DNA of 54,157 nt from UBA3064 sp023258775. GTDB taxonomy: Bacteria; Pseudomonadota; Gammaproteobacteria; Burkholderiales; Burkholderiaceae_E. The stretch is taken from positions 1 to 54,157 of the forward strand of contig JBIKXS010000022.1 in NCBI GenBank assembly GCA_044355655.1, written 5' to 3'. Positions 50,050 through 54,157 of the stretch are shown here, piece after piece (the first letter of the stretch is position 1; each line of letters begins with the position of its first letter). Made by a program: the position numbers and the translations under genes. A model generated the notes under the pieces. It searched no databases. It had not been told where the DNA came from and saw only the letters and a list, made by a program, of their open reading frames with translations.

Positions 50050-51030
50050 ATGATTCGTCGCAACGTTTTAACAAGTTTATTCGTCATTCTGGCAAGCGTC
50101 AGCGCTGGTTCAACGCTTGCGCAAGGAACGGTCAGCTTCACTAAGCCAATCAAACTTGTCGTTCCCTTTGCGCCTGGCGGCACCTCAGATATTTTGGCGC
50201 GTGTAATCGCACCAAAGTTAGCCGCTGCACTCAAACAGGCGGTCGTGGTTGAAAATCGTCCTGGGGCAGCCGGTAACCTGGGAGCTTCAATTGTTGCAAA
50301 ATCTGATCCAGACGGTCATAGCCTGTTGCTTATGGATCTTTCATCACTTGCCGTTGCTCCCCATCTTTACACGACATTAACTTATAACCCCGTGAAGGAT
50401 TTGGCACCGGTTTCGATGATCAGTCTTTCACCGTATCTGTTGGCGGTTAATCCAAAGTTGGGTGTAAAAACACTGGCTGAGTTGCTTGCCTTTGAAAAGA
50501 GCAATCCGGGCAAGTTAATCTTTGCTCACTCCGGCGTTGGTTCTGGCAATCAAATTGTCGGACTTGAGTTAGCCAAACATTGGGGCGTTGAGTGGGTCAC
50601 GGTTCCCTACAAAGGTGGAGCCGCTGCGATCAATGCTTTACTTTCCGGCGAATCCAACGTGATTGTGAATGGTTCGACTGCAACCTTGCCCTATGTCAAG
50701 AACGGGCAGCTTGTCGCGCTCGCAGTCAGTGGGGATAAGCGCCTGGAGTCTTTACCGAGTGTGCCGACTTTTGGGGAATTGAAAATGCCTGCCGCGCAAA
50801 GCGGAAGTTGGCAGGGTGTGTTGGTCGCTTCGGGCACGCCAGCGCCAGTGGTCGCTCGACTAAACGCAGAAATCAACGCAATACTCAAAGATCCAGAGGT
50901 GGTCTCAAGAATAGCTGCCCAAGGTGCAATGCCCGTACTGATGACGCCGCAAGCACTTGCAAAGTGGCTGCAAGAGTCTTCAGTTAATTTTGGCAAAGTT
51001 ATTCGGGAAAATGAGTTAAAGATCGATTAG
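50050..51030 (+). CDS. Bug/TctC family solute-binding protein
   Basis: A 326-residue periplasmic binding protein, signal peptide ending near GSTLAQG, family turn PFAPGGTSDILARVI and second-lobe motif VTVPYKGGAAAIN. It lies 100 bp after the previous Bug gene on the same strand, with a spacer too AT-rich to contain another gene. Transcription most likely ends at the hairpin at 51040. No TctA/B subunits are present. Confidence 0.9.
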   Translation: MIRRNVLTSLFVILASVSAGSTLAQGTVSFTKPIKLVVPFAPGGTSDILARVIAPKLAAALKQAVVVENRPGAAGNLGASIVAKSDPDGHSLLLMDLSSLAVAPHLYTTLTYNPVKDLAPVSMISLSPYLLAVNPKLGVKTLAELLAFEKSNPGKLIFAHSGVGSGNQIVGLELAKHWGVEWVTVPYKGGAAAINALLSGESNVIVNGSTATLPYVKNGQLVALAVSGDKRLESLPSVPTFGELKMPAAQSGSWQGVLVASGTPAPVVARLNAEINAILKDPEVVSRIAAQGAMPVLMTPQALAKWLQESSVNFGKVIRENELKID

Positions 51031-51039
51031 ATCAAGCCT

Positions 51040-51076
51040 AGTGGGCCGACTCGTTGAGTTCAGCCCACTTCTTTTT
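51040..51076 (+). terminator. Intrinsic terminator after the Bug gene pair
   Basis: AGTGGGC (51040-51046) pairs with GCCCACT (51063-51069), with an inner ACTC/GAGT pairing, and is followed by TCTTTTT. This is a clear rho-independent terminator ten bases after the Bug stop. Confidence 0.85.
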
Positions 51077-51159
51077 AATAAGGCTACTTAAACACTTCCT
51101 AATGCGATTTTTGAAGATCAATATAAGAAATTATTTGTTCACATTTGAAGTGACAGCTA

Positions 51160-51189
51160 CCAGAGTGAGGGCTTATTAACACCCTCTGG
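51160..51189 (+). promoter_or_regulatory. Leader hairpin upstream of first sulfate-binding protein gene
   Basis: CCAGAG (51160-51165) can pair with CTCTGG (51184-51189). Alternatively GAGGG (51167-51171) pairs with CCCTC at 51182-51186 or with CCCTC directly before the ATG. These exclude each other, so a leader switch is conceivable; nothing more supports it. Confidence 0.3.
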
Positions 51190-51196
51190 ATCCCTC

Positions 51197-52213
51197 ATGA
51201 AAAATCGTCGTCGCCTCGTCACTGCGCTCACCGCGCTACCAGTTTTCGCCTCATTTAGCCCTAAGCAAGCTCTCGCACAGTCTCCAGTAACGCTCTTGAA
51301 CGTCAGCTATGACCCTACCCGTGAACTCTACACCGAGTACAACGCAGCGTTCATAAAGCACTGGAAATCTAAGACTGGGCAAGACGTTTCCATCAAACAG
51401 AGTCATGGAGGCTCTGGACGGCAAGCTCGCTCAATCATTGATGGGCTTGAGGCCGACGTTGCCACACTCGCCCTGGCAGGCGATATCGATGCGCTTCATA
51501 GCAATGGTGGGTGGATACCCAAGGACTGGCAGCGTCGACTGCCCAGCAATAGCTCACCTTACACGTCGACAATCGTTCTCGTCGTGAGGCAGGGAAACCC
51601 AAAGAAAATCAGAGATTGGGACGATCTAATAAGACCTGACGTCAAGGTCATCACCCCAAACCCTAAAACGTCTGGTGGCGCTCGATGGAACTACCTTGCG
51701 GCTTGGGAGTTCGCAAAGCGTAAGTACGGGTCAGATGCCAAGGCGCAGGAGTTTGTGAAGAAAGTTTATGACAATGTGGTGGTTCTGGATACCGGCGCTC
51801 GGGGATCATCAACCTCGTTTGCGCAGCGTAATCAAGGCGATGTTTTTCTCAGTTGGGAGAATGAGGCGTATCTCTTGGAGAAAGAATTCGGCAATAAGGT
51901 GGACTTTGTGTACCCATCGTTGTCCATCCTTGCAGAACCACCCGTGACGGTTGTTGATAGGGTCGCGGATCGCCGAGGCACGCGCGCGGTAGCTCAGGCA
52001 TATCTGGAGTTCCTTTATACCGAGGAGGCACAGGACATCATCGGTAAGCACTTTTATCGCCCGCGATCGCAAAAGGCGCAGGCAAAGTATGCAAAACAGC
52101 TTCCGAAGCTAAACCTCTTCACCATCGACGAGGCTTTCGGCGGCTGGGATAGAGCAACACAAGTCCACTTCGTCGATGGCGGCACCTTCGACCAGATCTA
52201 CGCTAAAAAATAG
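51197..52213 (+). CDS. Sulfate ABC transporter substrate-binding protein
   Basis: A 338-residue Sbp/CysP-type periplasmic protein. The signal peptide starts MKNRRR and ends KQALAQS. The mature start VTLLNVSYDPTRELY and the sulfate-site segments QSHGGSGRQAR and NPKTSGGARWNYLAAW are diagnostic. It binds sulfate or thiosulfate for the Cys transporter. No strong Shine-Dalgarno is visible. It is followed by a second, paralogous binding protein. Confidence 0.92.
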   Translation: MKNRRRLVTALTALPVFASFSPKQALAQSPVTLLNVSYDPTRELYTEYNAAFIKHWKSKTGQDVSIKQSHGGSGRQARSIIDGLEADVATLALAGDIDALHSNGGWIPKDWQRRLPSNSSPYTSTIVLVVRQGNPKKIRDWDDLIRPDVKVITPNPKTSGGARWNYLAAWEFAKRKYGSDAKAQEFVKKVYDNVVVLDTGARGSSTSFAQRNQGDVFLSWENEAYLLEKEFGNKVDFVYPSLSILAEPPVTVVDRVADRRGTRAVAQAYLEFLYTEEAQDIIGKHFYRPRSQKAQAKYAKQLPKLNLFTIDEAFGGWDRATQVHFVDGGTFDQIYAKK

Positions 52214-52235
52214 CGATTTGATTCCCGAAAATCGC
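52213..52235 (+). promoter_or_regulatory. Hairpin between tandem sulfate-binding protein genes
   Basis: GCGATTT (52213-52219) pairs perfectly with AAATCGC (52229-52235) around a nine-base loop. The stem begins on the last base of the stop codon. No T-run follows, so it is more likely an mRNA-stabilising or attenuating hairpin than a full terminator. Confidence 0.45.
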
Positions 52236-52316
52236 ATAAGAGATTGAGGAAAGCTTGGTTCCCTTAAAGGCCAATCTTTTCTAAAGTCTCGGGTTTGAAT
52301 TTTCAAGGATCAGATC

Positions 52317-53342
52317 ATGCAGCCCGCTTTCGTCCGCCGTATCTCGACAACAGTTTTAGCCTTTACTGCCTTTATCACGCTGTCTACATGCTTTACAGCA
52401 CGTGCATCAGAGGTAACGCTACTGAATGTCTCCTACGATGTGTCCAGAGAGTTCTACAAGGACATCAACCCTGCATTCGCGGCCCACTATAAGAAAACAG
52501 CAGGCAAGGATGTAAAAGTCGATCAATCCCACGCTGGTTCTAGTGCGCAGGCTCGTGCCGTGGCCGATGGCCTAGAAGCTGACGTCGTCACAATGAACAC
52601 CACTACAGACATTGAGTTTCTTGCTGGCCGGGGGGTTGTTGCTGCTGATTGGTCGAAGCGCTTTCCCCATGGCGCAGCACCTACGACGTCCACAATGCTC
52701 TTCTTGGTTCGAAACGGAAATCCCAAGAACATCCGGGACTGGGCCGATTTGATCAAACCGGGGGTCCAGGTAGTTTTGGTGAACCCCAAGACAGGTGGTA
52801 ATGGCCGCATGGCCTACCTTGCGGCATGGGGACACATGCTCGAGAAGGGTGGTACCGCTAAGCAAGCCGAGGACTTCGTCACCAAGCTTTATAAAAACGT
52901 TCCTGTTCTTGCCAAGGGTGGACGCGACGCAACTGGCGTTTTCCTTCAGCGTGGCATCGGCGATGTGCTGATCACCTTTGAATCGGAGGTTATATCTGTT
53001 GATCGAGAGTTTGGCGCAGGCAAGGTTGATGCGATTCACCCGTCGGCAAGTATTGTTGCCGAGAACCCTGTTGCTGTCGTTGAGCGAACGGTTGCCAAGC
53101 GTGGCACTGCCGATGCAGCGAAGGCATACCTCGATTTCCTTTACTCTGAGCAGGCTCAGGAGATTGCCGCGAAACATGGCATTCGACCAAGGAGCGAGGC
53201 CGTGCTGAAACGTTACTCAAGCACTTTCAAGCCGCTCACGCTTTTCACTGTCGCCAAGCATTTTGGTTCCCTCTCAGAGGCCCAGAAGGTTCACTTTAAC
53301 GACGGTGCTAAGTTCGACCAGCTCTATACGGTTGGTAAGTAG
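52317..53342 (+). CDS. sbp: Sulfate ABC transporter substrate-binding protein (second copy)
   Basis: A 341-residue sulfate-binding protein with a signal peptide ending near FTARASE and mature start VTLLNVSYDVSREFY. The segments QSHAGSSAQARAV and NPKTGGNGRMAYLAAW form the sulfate pocket. It is a clear paralogue of the upstream protein but differs throughout, so the duplication is old. AAGGA lies upstream of ATG 52317. Its stop directly abuts the cysT start, so this copy is the one coupled to the permease. Confidence 0.93.
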   Translation: MQPAFVRRISTTVLAFTAFITLSTCFTARASEVTLLNVSYDVSREFYKDINPAFAAHYKKTAGKDVKVDQSHAGSSAQARAVADGLEADVVTMNTTTDIEFLAGRGVVAADWSKRFPHGAAPTTSTMLFLVRNGNPKNIRDWADLIKPGVQVVLVNPKTGGNGRMAYLAAWGHMLEKGGTAKQAEDFVTKLYKNVPVLAKGGRDATGVFLQRGIGDVLITFESEVISVDREFGAGKVDAIHPSASIVAENPVAVVERTVAKRGTADAAKAYLDFLYSEQAQEIAAKHGIRPRSEAVLKRYSSTFKPLTLFTVAKHFGSLSEAQKVHFNDGAKFDQLYTVGK

Positions 53343-54157
53343 ATGGCGGCATCAAGACGGGTGTTGCCTGGGTTTAATCTCACCCTTGGCTACACCCTTT
53401 TTTACCTCAGCATTATTGTTCTGATTCCTCTTACAGCGCTGATCGTTAAGACACTTAGCCTGACCTGGGATCAGTTCGTAGGGGCCGTTACTGCACCCAG
53501 GGTCATGGCATCGTATCGCTTAACCTTCGGCGCATCACTCATTGCTGCCTGCGTGAATGCCGTGTTTGGCCTGCTCATCGCATGGGTTCTCGTGCGCTAC
53601 ACATTCCCAGCAAAGAAGATTGTCGATGCGCTGGTCGACCTTCCTTTCGCTCTGCCAACAGCCGTCGCTGGAATCGCCCTGACAGCACTGCTGGCAGGCA
53701 ACGGCTGGGTGGGCCAGTACTTCGAGCCATGGGGCATAAAGCTTGCGTTTAGTCCGAATGGGGTTGTTATCGCCTTGATCTTTATTGGGTTGCCCTTTGT
53801 TGTTCGTACCGTTCAGCCTGTACTGGAAGACCTTGAGAAGGAACTCGAAGAAGCGGCAGCTTGTCTCGGTGCGTCCAGGCTTCAGACGTTCATCAAGGTC
53901 ATCTTCCCCGCTATCTTCCCCGCATTGAGCACAGGCTTTGCGATGGCCTTCGCACGGGCCGTTGGCGAATACGGCTCCGTCATATTCATTGCAGGCAACA
54001 TGCCGATGGTTTCCGAGATCACCCCGCTTATCATCATCGGGAAGCTCGAGCAGTATGACTACGCGGGAGCAACCGCTGTTGCGACGGTCATGCTGGTGAT
54101 CTCTTTTGTGATGCTCCTTGTGATTAACGCACTGCAGGGCTGGCAGCGTAAGCAGAC
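53343..54157 (+). CDS. cysT: Sulfate ABC transporter permease CysT (partial, runs off window)
   Basis: An open frame of 271 codons from the ATG at 53343 to the window end with no stop. It has the CysT/CysU layout: six or so membrane segments, LPFALPTAVAGIALTALL, and the ATPase-contact loop EEAAACLGASRLQTFIKVIFP. The product should be almost complete, since CysT is about 275 residues. It forms the sulfate channel with CysW, which would be expected just beyond the window with the ATPase CysA. Confidence 0.92.
   Translation, partial: MAASRRVLPGFNLTLGYTLFYLSIIVLIPLTALIVKTLSLTWDQFVGAVTAPRVMASYRLTFGASLIAACVNAVFGLLIAWVLVRYTFPAKKIVDALVDLPFALPTAVAGIALTALLAGNGWVGQYFEPWGIKLAFSPNGVVIALIFIGLPFVVRTVQPVLEDLEKELEEAAACLGASRLQTFIKVIFPAIFPALSTGFAMAFARAVGEYGSVIFIAGNMPMVSEITPLIIIGKLEQYDYAGATAVATVMLVISFVMLLVINALQGWQRKQ

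Overview
The window looks like a chromosomal segment of a betaproteobacterium, most likely Burkholderiales and perhaps Alcaligenaceae-like. The evidence is five solute-binding proteins of the Bug/TctC family scattered without membrane partners, many LysR regulators beside catabolic genes, a complete Liv-type ABC transporter, a homoprotocatechuate meta-cleavage cluster and roughly balanced base composition. This placement is an inference from gene content; there is no rRNA gene to confirm it. No integrase, insertion sequence, CRISPR array or origin was recognised.

Layout. 1-6.4 kb: the tail of an oligopeptide ABC ATPase, a convergent amidohydrolase, then a same-strand run of a CNT nucleoside transporter, an acyl-CoA ligase and an exported S9 peptidase. 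6.5-8.5 kb: an SDR dehydrogenase and an MFS exporter, translationally coupled on the minus strand. 8.7-15.6 kb: a liv operon (binding protein, feruloyl-CoA-synthetase-like ligase, LivH, a LivM-LivG fusion, LivF), which suggests uptake coupled to CoA activation of an aromatic acid. 15.7 kb: a CAU tRNA, read as tRNA-Ile2.

15.86-23.06 kb: the most unusual part. It holds three caspase-like peptidases with different attached modules (MORN repeats; Sel1 repeats; EF-hand loop, long charged coiled coil and DUF4384). The third heads a minus-strand operon with an OmpA-domain protein and two unrecognised exported proteins. All six products carry signal peptides, so the set appears to act in the periplasm or at the cell surface. 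A tiny pair of TGATG-coupled ORFs follows at 23.1-23.4 kb.

23.4-32.2 kb: a Bug protein with ethanolamine ammonia-lyase EutBC, a small exported protein, a TetR-controlled DHA2 efflux pump, a GNAT-like protein, a decayed methyltransferase and a LysR regulator. 32.3-37.6 kb: hpaH, a Bug protein, hpaE, hpaD-like and hpaG-like genes for 3,4-dihydroxyphenylacetate ring-cleavage degradation. 37.7-44.8 kb: LysR, M20 amidohydrolase, D-amino acid dehydrogenase, zinc alcohol dehydrogenase and a compact class III-like PHA synthase operon with a very short PhaE-like partner and an alpha/beta hydrolase. 44.9-51.0 kb: a UPF0126 membrane protein, LysR plus Bug, PaaI-type thioesterase divergent from a MarR regulator with two perfect palindromes between them, and two more Bug proteins ended by a clear intrinsic terminator. 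51.2 kb to the end: two tandem sulfate-binding proteins and the start of the sulfate permease gene cysT, which runs off the window.
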